NCBI GenBank assembly: GCA_947095535.1
Contig: OX352774.1
Coordinates: 81,964,416-82,028,415 of the forward strand
Direction of reading: 5' to 3'
Origin: Poecilobothrus nobilitatus
Lineage: Eukaryota; Arthropoda; Insecta; Diptera; Dolichopodidae
Length of the DNA: 64,000 nt
Shown piece by piece: positions 37,421 through 49,489 of the stretch; the first letter of the stretch is position 1, and the number at the start of each line of letters is the position of its first letter. The notes under the pieces are model-generated. The model searched no databases, was not told the origin of the DNA, and saw only the letters and a list, made by a program, of their open reading frames with translations. The position numbers were made by a program, and so were the translations under genes.

Positions 37421-38604
37421 CAGGGTATTTCATAATTAACTGCTCTCGTATATGTACCACTGCAATCTTTATTGTGTAGATAAGTTTTTTGTATAAGACC
37501 TACGCTTAGACTCTTCTAGTTTCCTAAATGTAGGGGCTTAAGTAAAATTTTCATATATTTAGTTTTAATAAATTGGCGGCTGCCAGAAATAGTCCAAAAA
37601 AACAATAAATTCGTAAAAAATAGGAGGGATTTTATAGTTGGTTACGATATCAGAGTATTTCCTTTTCCCAAAATATTTGCATATATGTATATGGGAGAAT
37701 CTCACTTAGGAGAAATTTTTGGGTTGGATTCAAAATCAAGATATTTCCTTTTTCCAGAATATTTATATAATATATGCAAGATTTTGAACTATGAAAGATT
37801 TTAGAGTTGGATTGAAACCAGGGTTACTCTTCTTTTCCAGAATATATAAATATATGTATATGTGAGATTATGTCTTAGGAGAGATTTTTATGATCTCCTA
37901 CAATAATGAAATAATCACCAAAATATATTTGTATTGGGAGGTTATTTCATTTGCAAAATTATTTTATTTTAGTGCATTATTTGGTGTATATGAAATAATG
38001 CACCAAAAAAAATAAAACAAGACCGCAAAAAACTCAAATAAGGCCTCAGTTTTTGCGGTGTAATATTATTTTTTGCGGCGTTATTTTGCATACAAAATTG
38101 TGCGGTGTTATTTTATTTTTTTTTTGAGGATTGTTTCTTGGAAGCCTAAATCGGCATCTAACTCCGTTTCTATATCATGTATGAAAGTTCTTTAAAATGC
38201 GATCAATAATTCAAGGAATCTTCTTTTGATGTTGCATTATAATATAAACATTCATTTTAAAACGAATGTTTAAAATTTCGTTTTAACGTTTCGTTTCGAA
38301 TGCTTTTTTATAATTTCTACATATTTTTATAACTTCAAAAGACTGTAGTTTTAAAACGGTTAAAAACAGGAAAATGAGTAGATACTTTATATAGTTATAG
38401 TTATTATATATTTATTTATTTTTAAGCTTTTGATAGCATATTATAGAATTCTAATAGATTATCTAGAAACGGAGTTAGATGCTTAATTTATTAAAATTAA
38501 AACAATATAAAATGAAAATTTTATTTAAGTTCTCATATCTGAGATATATTCGTAAGGGTTTATACAGCGGTACATAAAGGTGTAGTTAATTAGGAAACAC
38601 CTTG
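37421..38604. mobile_element. TIR DNA transposon relic, split by a nested element
   Basis: The left end CAGGGTATTTCATAATTAAC TGC is matched in reverse complement by the right end (GTAGTTAATTAGGAAACACC TTG), flanked by TATA on both sides as expected for TA-target elements of the Tc1/mariner type. The symmetry extends inward: AAGTAAAATTTTCATATAT (37543) pairs with the segment near 38508-38525, and GCATCTAACTCCGTTTCTA (38154-38172) pairs perfectly with 38464-38482. On the left these two parts are separated by ~580 bp of foreign sequence. No transposase is recognisable. Confidence 0.7.
37577..38150. mobile_element. Nested element inside the TIR transposon
   Basis: The segment interrupts the left inverted repeat of the surrounding element. 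Its own ends are roughly inverted: GGCTGCCAGAAATAGTCC at the left, and GGATTGTTTCTTGGAAGCC at the right, which reads GGCTTCCAAGAAACAATCC in reverse. Inside are three family C tandem units of ~86 bp (from 37623, 37709 and 37792 to about 37878), a perfect 11-bp-stem hairpin (GTGCATTATTT...AAATAATGCAC, 37972-38003) and TTTGCGGTGTTATTTT-type direct repeats (38055-38115). Non-coding. Confidence 0.55.
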
Positions 38605-38774
38605 TATATATAATAAATATAAATCCTGAAAATCTTATATTCTAAATGTACATATTTATTTTTATTTATAGTGTAATATTTCTAAAAAAAACTTCGACCA
38701 CAATATAAAATAATATTAAAAATGTTTTAAGACTTTTGTTTTTTAATTTTTATTTTGAATTTTAAATATTTTTC

Positions 38775-38878
38775 TTTTTTTATGGAGAAAAACTACTGAT
38801 CTAAAACTATATTACCAGATATTACTTAGAATCTTTTGTAATTTAGTTTTAGTTCAGTAGTTTTTCTCCATAAAAAAA
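38775..38878. repeat. Near-perfect 104-bp hairpin
   Basis: The left arm (38775-38814) and right arm (38839-38878) are 40 nt each and are reverse complements with two mismatches and no bulges; the loop is 24 nt. The core is TTTTTTTATGGAGAAAAACT then ACTGATCTAAAACT. Such a structure could be a tiny MITE or the remnant of a longer inverted-repeat element. A small-RNA hairpin is possible, although real insect pre-miRNAs usually show bulges. Nothing in the sequence indicates transcription. Confidence 0.85.
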
Positions 38879-38932
38879 CAAAAATATTTCACCACAACAA
38901 ATTTTTATGTCACTGCCAAAAATCGGAGTTTT

Positions 38933-39105
38933 TTTTTTTTTAACGCATTTCTTTGCCACATAAATGTGGGCAGGAAATTACACAGCCTTTCCTGTTCAGG
39001 CGTGGCTGTAAATGTCATAGGGGGGAACAACTCTTACGACGTGTATGGAATGCGAACCAACACTCTCTTGGTGTTTACAGTTGATATTATAATGGTTACC
39101 TTCAT
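38933..39105 (-). repeat. SINE, family 1
   Basis: Poly-T (the tail in reverse) leads into AACGCATTTCTTTGCCACAT, AAATTACACAGCCTTTCCTG, GCGTGGCTGTAAATG, CTTACGACGTGTATGG and GAACCAACACTCTCTTGGTG, colinear with 62708-62903 throughout. The tRNA-like head is decayed: the A-box region reads ATAATGGTTACC instead of CTTACCCACTAGGCCA. No target duplication was found. Confidence 0.8.
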
Positions 39106-42100
39106 AAATCAACAACATTTTATTCCATAGGAACTCCTAGGAGAAAACTCACTACCATCATTTGCACTCTAATTCTAGGTTAAAGAAAATGGAAACGTTT
39201 TTAAGGGTTTTTAGGTTTCTCACATTTAGAACTAAGCTATATTAGTTTTACTTCAAATCCAACAAATCCATACGTCATTTTAATTAATTTGCAAAATAAT
39301 TTAAAGAAAAAATGAATACATGATTTTACTTCGTATAGTTCTGTTCATTAGTCATACTTCATTTTATCTTTTCATCCGTCTGTTACTAAAAAAATACCAA
39401 AATTTGTACAGAATTTATCATAAAGCAGCGAACCTTCACACATAATTTAATTAAAAAAAATTTCTTTTATGGAAGAACTTTTTAAATGTCCTCATCCCGT
39501 TAATTCAAGTTTTATTGAATATTATTTTAATATAAAAATTTTATTAATCCAACCACAATTTCATATTTATTTTGGTATAAAGTGAAATCAAAATATTATG
39601 CAATTTCGGATACTTTCAAACATTCAAAAATGAGAATTTGAAAAGGTAACCCCCGATATCTTGAAAAACCTAGGAAACCAAAATCTTTTTAGTAGAAAAA
39701 ATCTTGGAAAACTCGACAGAAACTATCTAAAAAAACTTGCAATGAATTTTTTTATTAATAAAATTAATTTTATAACTAACTCTAAAAAATCCCTTTTAAT
39801 TATATTTTAATATACTTACATATTTCAACAACAAAACATTTAAAATCTTTACGTATCATTAAATTTTTCCTTAAACTCTTTGTACTTTATCCTTTCTCAT
39901 AGTTTTAAAAACATAATGTTTTAATCTTGTTTACAACCGAAATTATATGGTCATTTTATTCAAAAGAAAGAAAATTTTACCAAATGTTCTTTAAGGTCCT
40001 ACAGCTCCAAAACTATTGGGTACAGAATCTAACTCCCATACAAAACGTTTGTTAACACATTGTCCCCTATACAATGATTTATATCAATACCATTACTTAC
40101 GAATCATCCTGTATAAAAGGCACTGCTTAATTTTTTTCTTTTGAAAATCTTGAAAGAAGTAGGTTTTTGATTTCAAGATAAAATTCTAGATTTTTTTTTA
40201 AGATCTTGTTCCAAAAGGCCTTTAAGATAATTTTTGGCAAGATAATATCGTGTTCTCCATTTCCATTTTTCCATCTCCTCCAGAAGTATTAACAAACTTC
40301 TTAAAATTAATTTTTCTATTTCTTACCATTCAAGATTTTCAAGGATTTTCAATTTTGTATGTCTATCTAAAATTAAGCTTTGCTTTAACGTCGGATTTGA
40401 TGAAAAAAAAACAGAACTTTTATTTTAGATATGTCGAGAGTTAGAAGCGTAAAAAATCTAAAAAATTCAACTATAAAATTCAATTTACTTAAAATATATA
40501 AAATAAAACAAATTATAATATAATAATATGTATATAAAATCCATATTAAATTATAATTTATTTAGTATAAAAATAAATATAAATAGGATTAACTTCATTG
40601 AAAGAAAAATAAAATAAATTTTAAAAAGATTTCTATTTAATCCTTTTTGTAGTTAGGTATCTAAATAAAAAACTTAAAACCTAATAAAAAAAAAAAAATT
40701 CTTTTAATTTTTTAAAAAATAAAATCAATGATATTAAATTAAATTTTATATTTAAACTAATGAAATATAATTAACTCATGATCCTGACAACAACCCATGA
40801 GCATACAAACAATACTCTTTAGCAATTTCAATCGAATCAACAAATTGAAATTACAGGAATTGAATCAAGAATTGCTGCACTTAATGTTAATGTCAGCAAT
40901 AAGAATAGAAAATATTTTTTTTATCGTTAACACAATAACAGTGTTTTTATTCGTATTACAATTAAATTTTTTATATTTTAAGAAAGCCGTACTGATTAGA
41001 ATAAATCAGATATTTTAAATAATTTCAATATTCATTATTACTCTTTTAAAATTTATGAAAACTTAGCTTTTACTAGCTAAAATATTTAATTCGTCTTTAA
41101 TGTACAGGATAATCGGCAACTTTCAAAGAATTAACAAAAAGATTCTGAAAAACAAAAAGGTATCTTTAATGGTTCTTTAAAATAAATTAAATTTTGTAAT
41201 ACTTCACAAAAAAAAAATCCTTAAAGGAAGAAGAAATTGATATTGAGATAATTTTGATTAATAGCTTCTGTTTTCTAATGAGCTTTGAATTAAGTAACTT
41301 TTTGGTTTATATCGATTACATTTTTTATTAAATGAATATTTTTGACATCATGGGAACTTTCAGCACAGCACAGAAATTGTTAGAGATACCTACATTTCTT
41401 CTACATAATGTCCTTTTTCGATCTTTCCTTTCTTTTAATAAATGGTTGGTTTGGACTTTTTGTGTATCTACTTGAAAACTTAAACTTTAATTTCTGCAAC
41501 AATGAAACCGAAAATATTTAATATTTTGATTGTAAGATTAAATAAAAAAAATTTCGTACGGAAAGTATGTAATCATCACAAAAAATCACAAAATTATAAA
41601 ACTATTATAAAACGCATAAAAATATAAGATATGAGCATACGGAACATATGATTTAATGAAAATATAGTATAAATAAATTGATAATATTTCTAAATTTTAT
41701 TAAATTTGAAGCTCATTAGAAATAATGATAACATGATATCATTACGTAAAGTAAAGATACATAAGCTAAATTTTCTAAACGTTAAAACTTATAATTGATT
41801 GGTCATCATTTGATTGATTACAGTTGATAGAATACCAACAAATTATATTACTTAAAAATTACATATGGTTCGTTAGTCTTAATTTTAGCCTTTTAAATTT
41901 CTCTTGATTTTCAAGGCCATATAATATAAAAAACACAAAGCATTTTTTTAAGATTACACAATTTATTCATGAACACAACTCATCCATCCTTAGAACTTCA
42001 CTATATTATAATCTGACTACTCTGAAAATTAAATATTCATTTTATTTTTAATGTTCAAGAAATTTTCTTTGTCAAACTACTAAAAACTTTAACAAAAAAA

Positions 42101-43009
42101 AAAATGACAAATAGACAACGAATCAGTCTAAAATAAAAATGTATTTGATATCCTTTTTGTTTTTTTGTTTTTTTTTTTTTTCAATTTTACTTAAAAGTTC
42201 AAAAAGAACAATCAAAATAAAAGCTCCTAGTTACTATTTGCTAAAGTATCTATATTTATTTCATTAAAATAATTTCATTTAACTTTATAAAAATACATAA
42301 ATTAATTTTATTTTTTTCTTTAAACTATAGATACATTTATAAAATTAAAACTAAAAAAAAAAAAAAACTTACATAGAAACTAGATATACAGGACATTTAA
42401 ATTGTCCTTTGCAATCTATTTGATATCTTAAACATTAATTTACAACATTGTTAACAATTCTAATATAAATATATATATACATTATACATACACGTGTATA
42501 TAAAAGTACAATAATCCATATTTAACAATATGTACATATATACTACAATAATATATATATGATACATACTTCCAACTCTTTTAGACTTTAAAAATAACTT
42601 TTTATAGTGTTGTTTTTATAATTGTTGGGTATACAGTCTGTTTAGGATGTAAAAAAATACCTTATCAAAAACCATAATCTAGAAAGCTAATAATAACTCA
42701 CTATTCTTATATTGAATAAAAATTTCGAAAATAATTTATTGGCCATTTACTTTTATTAACTGTTAAATGGAGGTTGGTCATCAATTCTGTATTTTATAGG
42801 AACACACACACAGAAATCGTAATTAAAAAATTAAAAAATTCTATTTTATTTTTATTAACGTTTATATATCATTTGAGTTTCCTCTCCTTTTTAAGTTACG
42901 AAAACCTCTCATGATATTAGTATTATTAAAATATACAAGTACTTTAGATGCTAGTCTTAAGAAATTTATTCAAAAGAAAATAATAAATCAGTATTTTTAT
43001 GGCAAAAGA
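39106..43009. other. AT-rich non-coding stretch
   Basis: A nearly 4-kb stretch with no recognised gene, RNA or mobile element. It includes poly-T near 42167-42181, poly-A near 42352-42367 and TATAC-rich microsatellite text near 42466-42565. Open frames such as 40250-40444 and 40797-41018 are short, have no recognisable motif and are not supported. Confidence 0.5.
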
Positions 43010-43400
43010 CTCCAATTTGAAACATCATTTTTGAAGTACCATACGTTAAATTTAGTGCTATAATTTTTAAAGTACCATAGGTTAATCTCCACACGGAGTT
43101 CTTCCAGAAAGAGGAAGTGACTCCAAGACACATACTGAAAATCTGCGGAGTTTTACTAATATGTACACCTAGAACCGTATTGTTTTGCCGAAGATAAACT
43201 GCCTTCCAATAAGCTTTCTACAGATCTACACATTCTTAAAATAAACACTTATAATATGCGCACCAATAGATATATACAACTAGGACCAAATTACTTTCTC
43301 GAAAATGAAATGCCCGCAATAAACTTTTTACAAATCTATGCTTTACTAAAGGAATTTTTATAAGTAGAAGTAAAATTCACAACACACAGAAACGGGGAAA
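43010..43400. repeat. Diverged ~110-bp tandem repeat
   Basis: AAGCTTTCTACAGATCTACA at 43211 recurs as AACTTTTTACAAATCTATGC near 43322, and flanking words (CTAGAACCGTATTG then GCCGAAGATAAACTGCC, against CTAGGACCAAATTA then CGAAAATGAAATGCCCG) keep the same order. A separate short duplication, AAGTACCATA(C/G)GTTAA, lies at 43035 and 43070. Origin unknown. Confidence 0.45.
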
Positions 43401-43901
43401 CATAATAGATCTATATGTACATCAAAATATTGCAGTGTTACTTATATTTCTGAAACAATAATCTATTATAATCTAAACCCAGCGCTTAAAACACTATACT
43501 CTTTTGTACCTTTTTCAACTAGATGTATAGAATCAGCTTTCCATCTCTTTTGACAAGCTCATCTTAATACAATCAGTTGACAAAAAGTTTAAAAATTTTC
43601 TGATAAAACTTTATTTCTACCATAACGGTTTTTTAACAATTCTACAGATATTATGCCCATTATAGATAAATTTAAATCTTAACTATACCTTTATAAATAT
43701 TGCATATACATAAATACAAATTTGTACAGAGAACCCAGTAATAATTTTAGCACAAAAAATAACTAAAAAAGCAAAAGAAATTTTTCCGATAACAACAGCA
43801 GCATCACGAACTTTAAACTTTTTTTTTTTTTTCTTCTTTTTTTTTATTATACAATTACATAACAATACAATATCTAATGTTTAATACATGGATTGTAATA
43901 G

Positions 43902-43944
<43 letters not shown>

Positions 43945-45400
43945 GGAAAATTGCACCGACTTAACAACATAAAAATATAATAAAAAAAAACTTACAACAT
44001 TGATAACAAAAGAGGAGTAAAAATTTTCCCTCTTCTTTTTTGTTTTTTCTTTTTTTTTTTTTTTTTAAATCGATAAAATTTATAATGAAATGCTGCGAAA
44101 TAAAAAAACACCAAAAAAAAGGATAGTGATGGTTATTTAAAGTAGGTGGGGAACGGTAGGAAATAAAATGAAATCAGGAAAAATCAGAAAAAAAAATTCC
44201 TTGATTATAAAAAAAAAAAGAAAAACTGGAAAAAAAAACATAATCAAAAAAAAAAAATTTTCTTGTCTCACTTTTTTATTTCAAAATCGGATATATTTTA
44301 AGTACAAATGATGGCAATGATGTAACATTATACATTTATATATATCTATATATATATATATATATATACATAAATAGAATTACACATGTATATTATTTTC
44401 TTATTTTTTTTTAAAATACACATCTGGATAAGACATAAGATAAAAAAAAAAATACATTACAAAAGTAAATAATAATAACACAAAATATCTTATCGCTATT
44501 CTTAAAGTAAATACAATTTTCCGTAAAAACTCATTTTCCAGAATAAAAATAAAAAAAAAAAACAAAAATAAAAAAAATAAAATAAAATAAAAATTAAATA
44601 GAAAATATAAAATAAGCAAATCCAAATATCGTATTATATAAACGCGGTATAAATAAACAATATTTACAGATAACTTTGGGTAGAATTTTCAGCTACATTA
44701 CAATCACATAAAATTATTACAAAAAAGTTTAAGCAACGCTGTCCCTTAAGAATTAATCCATAAAATATTTATCTAAAACACAATTCGTCTTGTAATAAAC
44801 GAAAAAACATATTACACCTCCTCGGAAGCTTATTGAAAGCTGGTTTCTCGTAACATTCACGGAATTGGTTCAAACTTCCCACAATCTGTAGAGTGAAATG
44901 GGATATTAAAAACTAATCGGTTTATCTTAAATTGTTCTAATAATCTCTAAACCTTATGTGATCTGAATTAAATAGAGTAATGATATCGCTACGAACCACC
45001 TGTTAAACAAATAGAATATCAGCGACTTTTGTGAAAATTGAGTGAAAATTAAAGTGGATTTGAGATAATTAATTAAAGATAACCTGACTTCATAAATAGC
45101 ATAAAGTCAAACGGTGAATTTTTTTTTTTGTTTTTGACTAATTCAATACGAGAGATATGTATTTACCATATCAGAAAAAGAAATTAATGATATGTCAATA
45201 AAATAAGAAATCAAATGATGCTCCCAAAAATTAACTTTAAAATATTTATTTAAAAACTTATAGGAACTTAAACAGACCACATTAAAGATATGTTTATTTA
45301 TTTTACTCTACATTTATTACTACACGTTTATTTATGTTAGACCAGTTAAGTCTGTACATAAAACTAAATTCTATTTACGTTGCTGCAAAGTTCTGTATGG
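43401..45400. other. AT-rich non-coding stretch
   Basis: Contains a pure TA microsatellite (43905-43937), another at 44339-44368, and homopolymer-rich text. No gene is supported. Confidence 0.55.
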
Positions 45401-45404
45401 TCAG

Positions 45405-45545
45405 TGGTGATACTTTTTTTTGCTAAGGTAGATAGGAATAACCGTAAAACGGTATAGAGGAGTGGAAGAGCTCGAATCCTTTATATTTGTGGGATTTTCA
45501 CCCACTAAATACCATCTCACTTTTTTAGCAAAACAATAGGTTGTA
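45405..45545 (+). repeat. Possible decayed SINE
   Basis: AGAGCTCGAATCCTTTATAT (45467) looks like a B-box region followed by the CAAATCCTTACAG junction seen at 22989. CACCCACTAAATACC follows near 45509, recalling CCTTTGCTACTAAATAT in the family 2 body. The A-box region is not convincing. Weak call. Confidence 0.25.
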
Positions 45546-45779
45546 TGACCTTTAGTAGTCAGATATACTGCATGGTCAAAGAAAGTTAAGTTAGAGAATG
45601 AAAATTGATTTCAAAGTGACAGGCATATTGTAAATGAAGTTGTTAATGTTCACCTTGAACCATTGCACATTGTAGATATAATCATCACCAGTTCTGGCGA
45701 AAACATATAATTGGAGATAGTTCCATATACACGATATTCGTTACAAACAAATTTCTGTAAGCCGAATTATACTAAATGA

Positions 45780-45837
45780 TAATTTGAACTACCTACAGGT
45801 AAGATGGCAATAATTTGAACTACCTACAGGTAAGATG
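45780..45837 (+). repeat. 31-bp tandem duplication carrying a splice-donor-like motif
   Basis: TAATTTGAACTACCTACAGG then TAAGATG occurs twice, starting at 45780 and 45811 (period 31), with no mismatch over 27 bp. Each copy contains ACAG/GTAAGAT, which fits the metazoan 5' splice-site consensus. No coding frame upstream supports an exon, so the splice interpretation is only a possibility. Confidence 0.7.
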
Positions 45838-46806
45838 CAGGACTTCTTTTTGTTGGTCTTTGAAATACTTTGAGTCAAAGCATCATACTTTTGTCAAAAC
45901 ACAAATCCACATCTATAAGATATCTCTATCCCAACATATTGCTCAATATTAACATTCAACATAAATCAATAGGGATTCGATTAATAAATAAGGAAAAATA
46001 ACCTTTACAAATAATGGTAATAACAAAAAAAATGAATGAATTGAATTTTTTTAATGTCATTTTCCAGAATTTGCTATTTTATTTTTTATTTTGTCTATTT
46101 AAAATTACGATCTTTTGTATTATATTACTAAAAATTTTCATCTATAACCTTAAAATGTCTGTGTCTTCCAAGTAATTGGGTTTATTCAGAAAATCTTAAC
46201 CCTATTTTACTCCCAGAAATCACTAACATGTAATTCTTCCTGAAAATATCCAAATATCCATTTAAAATAAATTAAACTAATATACATATTACATGTTTTA
46301 TAGTATATATTTACACACACACATATATAATATAAAAGAATACCTTGTCAATTTAAAAAAAAATACAAAATTTTTTTTTCTTTTTAAAATAACTTTTTGT
46401 TCAAATCAAGGTAATTTTAAAACTATTTCATTTTGAAGAGTTGAAAATCCTTTAATGTTTTAACCAAAAAAGGAAAAAAATATATGAAAAATATCAACCC
46501 TCAGACATTTTCTTATCTTAAAATGTAAACAGAAATAAGAATAGTAAGAATTAGTAAGAATTTTTTATTGAATTTTAAAGACTTTAGAAATATGCAAGAA
46601 TTTTTAAATCTCTATATGGAAGAATTTCTAAACTCTTTATATTTTTCGATTGGAACTCACTTTCTAATGCTGTTTTTCTGGTAATCAAACTTCTATGTAC
46701 TAAAATGCTATTGATGACCAAAACTTTGTGTGTTTAAAATACTTTCATTCAGTTTTATTATTTTTTAAAATTATATAAATTTTTAACAGCAAACTACCAT
46801 TTTTGG
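45838..46806. other. AT-rich non-coding stretch
   Basis: No gene, RNA gene or element is recognised. Confidence 0.5.
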
Positions 46807-47511
46807 TTGAGGAAAATTCCTTTTAATTCCTGGGTATCAGATTTTAAAATATTGTCTACGCACAATCTGCAGCAAACATTTGCGCACCATTCAGCCGCAA
46901 ACACTGCACTATGTCTTCGAGGTTCAGGGATTCTTAAAGGACGAATGCAAGGACACACTTATCTGACTTTCGTAGTGATATTATCTGACTTTTACAGTGT
47001 TTTTGAAACGGAAGTTTTGGCAGTCCATACAGCTGTTAACCTTGGCGAAAAGACTTTCAGATAAAGGAATTACGAATATTCCAACTACCAAAGTACCTGT
47101 CCAAACCCTCAAATTAAATATTAAGAAGACCTTCTTACAGTTGGCCAGAAGCCCATGGCTAGCAGGTGCAACTTTCAGTACATCCAAAGCCTTGTAGCCG
47201 GATCTGAGTTTAAAAAGATCTAAATGGATGATATCTCTTTCTAGACCTTAAATAAGACAATTATTAATTGGTGTTATTACGGTCTTATCGATAGGCATGC
47301 TAGAATATTAGGTACACATGTGGATCTCAACCACAGATTTTGCAGAGAAATTGACGCAATAGAGAGCGTGGAGCACTTTTTCTGCACCTGTCCAGAAATA
47401 TCTTAGTAGTTTCTTTTTGTAGGTGAACTCTCTAACATAGATCTAAGAAGCTTTCAAAAAATTCTTCCGGAGAAAGTGGTATCGTCATGGCATAAAGTGA
47501 GAGAAATTTAA
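46807..47511 (+). pseudogene. Non-LTR retrotransposon relic: RNase H domain and Cys/His tail
   Basis: One frame (46807-47064) contains SDFYSVFETEVLAVHTAVNL, matching the RNase H segment (V-F-x-A-E-V-x-A-I) of non-LTR elements. Another frame continues with LAKRLSDKGITN. After in-frame stops, IRQLLIGVIT shifts at about 47280 into GLIDRHARILGTHVDLNHRF, then CREIDAIESVEHFFCTCPEI (47281-47403), the Cys-His-Cys tail typical of RNase H-bearing LOA/I/R1-type elements. DLRSFQKILPEKV follows before the stop at 47511. The reverse transcriptase and 5' portion are absent. Multiple stops and shifts show it is dead. Boundaries of the insertion are not defined. Confidence 0.85.
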
Positions 47512-47780
47512 CACGAAACTCTGGCCGAAAAGTTTTCGTAGGGTTTGAAAGTACACTACGCTTTAAAGTCTAGTATTTACAGCCTTCATCTATAAAAAAA
47601 AACCTAAACTATTGAATTTTTTTTTGTTCAAGCAAAAGTATTAAATTTTAAATAAAATTGATCTAAATCTCGATCTAAATCGTCAGATCTCAAATCAAAA
47701 ATATTTTAGTATCAATAGATCAAAATTTATTTTATGTATTATATCATTTTTTTAAATCCTTAAAAAAATTGTAAAATTTA
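47512..47780. other. Short AT-rich spacer
   Basis: Includes CTAAATCTCGATCTAAATCG, a small direct repeat near 47665. Part of it may be the 3' untranslated end of the retrotransposon relic. Confidence 0.4.
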
Positions 47781-47962
47781 GGGGATTTGGTGGTCTGGTG
47801 GGTAAGAGCGTATAAAATACGCTGTAAAAAAATGAGGGAGTATGGGTTCTAATCCCACACACGTCGTAAGAATAATTACCCCTTACGACATGTACAGCCA
47901 CCCCTGAAAAGGAAAGGCTGTGTAATTTACATTTACGTGGCAGCCAAATGCACTAAAAAAAC
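47781..47962 (+). repeat. SINE, family 1, plus-strand copy
   Basis: tRNA-like head with A-box candidate TGGTCTGGTGGG (47791-47802) and B-box candidate GGGTTCTAATCCC (47844-47856). The body follows (CACGTCGTAAGAATAATTAC, GTACAGCCACCCCTG, AAGGAAAGGCTGTGTAATTT, ACGTGGCAGCCAAATGCAC) and a short A-rich tail. It keeps the unusual GCGTATAAAATACGC palindrome in the anticodon-arm position (47808-47822), as the copy at 62708-62903 does. No exact target duplication was identified. Confidence 0.85.
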
Positions 47963-49265
47963 AATTTCAAAATTAATAAGCGTAGGTACGTCACATGATT
48001 CCAAGAACACCAAAAAAATTTCTTTTAATAAAATTTTAAAAATTTTTTTTTTGTTTCCGATTTCAATACTGGTTTTTTAATACGTATTAATATGTAATAT
48101 ACTTATATATACTTAAAGGAAATACATTTTAATGTGAAATTTTAGAAAGTTTTTTAAAATTTAAAACTAATTTTAAATGATTTCATGTTTGTTTTTTTAA
48201 AGCTGTTAATTTTTAACTGCACGATAAAAATGTGCTAACCCAGCGTCTCGACAAGCATTTTACTTGCTCGCGAGTTATGTATAACTGTTCACTTTCGAAC
48301 AAAAAAGAAGATCCTCCTAATAAAATTGGAATAAAAACTGATAACTATGATAAAATACTTTCAAGTGTTAATAACCTGTTAAATTCAAATTTTTAACAAA
48401 ACAAATATGTAATACGTTGACAATGTAAAATTGTACTTCGTATTCTTGATTATTGAGCAATATTGAAATGAAATACTTTTTGTATACTTAAAAATATGTA
48501 TATGGAATATTCACTTAAAAACACATGTACAGAATATTATTAAAATGAATATATTGCTGACCGTTCAATATGTGTATCTTTTTAGTTTTTATAAAATGAT
48601 CAATATTGCTGATAATCGAAAATATTGAAGTACAGTTACAAAATTTTAGAAATAAGAAATTCAGTTATGTACAAAAAACACAACAGTAAAGTCCAATAAA
48701 ATTAAATATAACAACAACATTAAAAAAAAACCGTTTTTTAATTCATTATAAAAAAAAATAACAATATTTATTTTTATAAATACAAATTTCGGCGTTGCAA
48801 TATATTGACATATTTTGCTAGTAAATAATTAAATATAAATTTTCTCAACTTACAACTCAACTTGCATAATTTTTTTCCTATCAATTATTCTTCAAATAAT
48901 TTGACATTTCGTACAAAACAAATATTACTGAAAATGAAAAAATAATCAAAGGATCTTTTGAATTGAAGTTTTTTTCAGTTTTTTTTTTTTGTTGTGATTT
49001 TTTATTAAAAACGTCAAGAAATTTTGAATATAATCAGTACTTAAGAAAACAAGTACGTACATATTACATACATATCATAAAATAAAAAAAGTTTAAGAAT
49101 TTAAATATTAACATTATTAGATAATACTGTTGTAATTAATTGTAATTGTAATTTTAATTTTATGGAAGCGTACCGAAATTTTTAATCTTATTTTTACTTA
49201 CCAACATTTTTTTCCCCCAAATTTTTTCTAAAAATTCAAGTTTTTCCCAAACAATTGTATTACTT
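47963..49265. other. AT-rich non-coding stretch
   Basis: No gene or recognised element. One less AT-rich patch (48236-48300) includes CAGCGTCTCGACAAGC with no coding match. Confidence 0.5.
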
Positions 49266-49269
49266 ACAA

Positions 49270-49440
49270 AATTTCAAAAATTTGTTTAGTAGAGATTCCG
49301 GTCCCGCCCCCCATTTTAAATGTTTTGTTATTGAAATGTGTATATGTACAAAAATAATTTGAAGGGATTTTTTAGTCGAATACAAAATCCGAGTAATACT
49401 TTTTCTTCAGAAAATTTTGTATAATACCTATTATATTAAT
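49270..49440. repeat. Family C fragment
   Basis: GTCCCGCCCCCCATTTTAAA (49302) followed by GAAGGGATTTTTTAGTCGAA then AATCCGAGTAATACTTTTTC parallels GGAGGGATTTTATAGTTGGT then ATCAGAGTATTTCCTTTTCC at 37622. One diverged unit. Confidence 0.45.
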
Positions 49441-49489
49441 ATATAAATAATATGTACGTTATATATGGTCAAATATCTATATTAGGACA

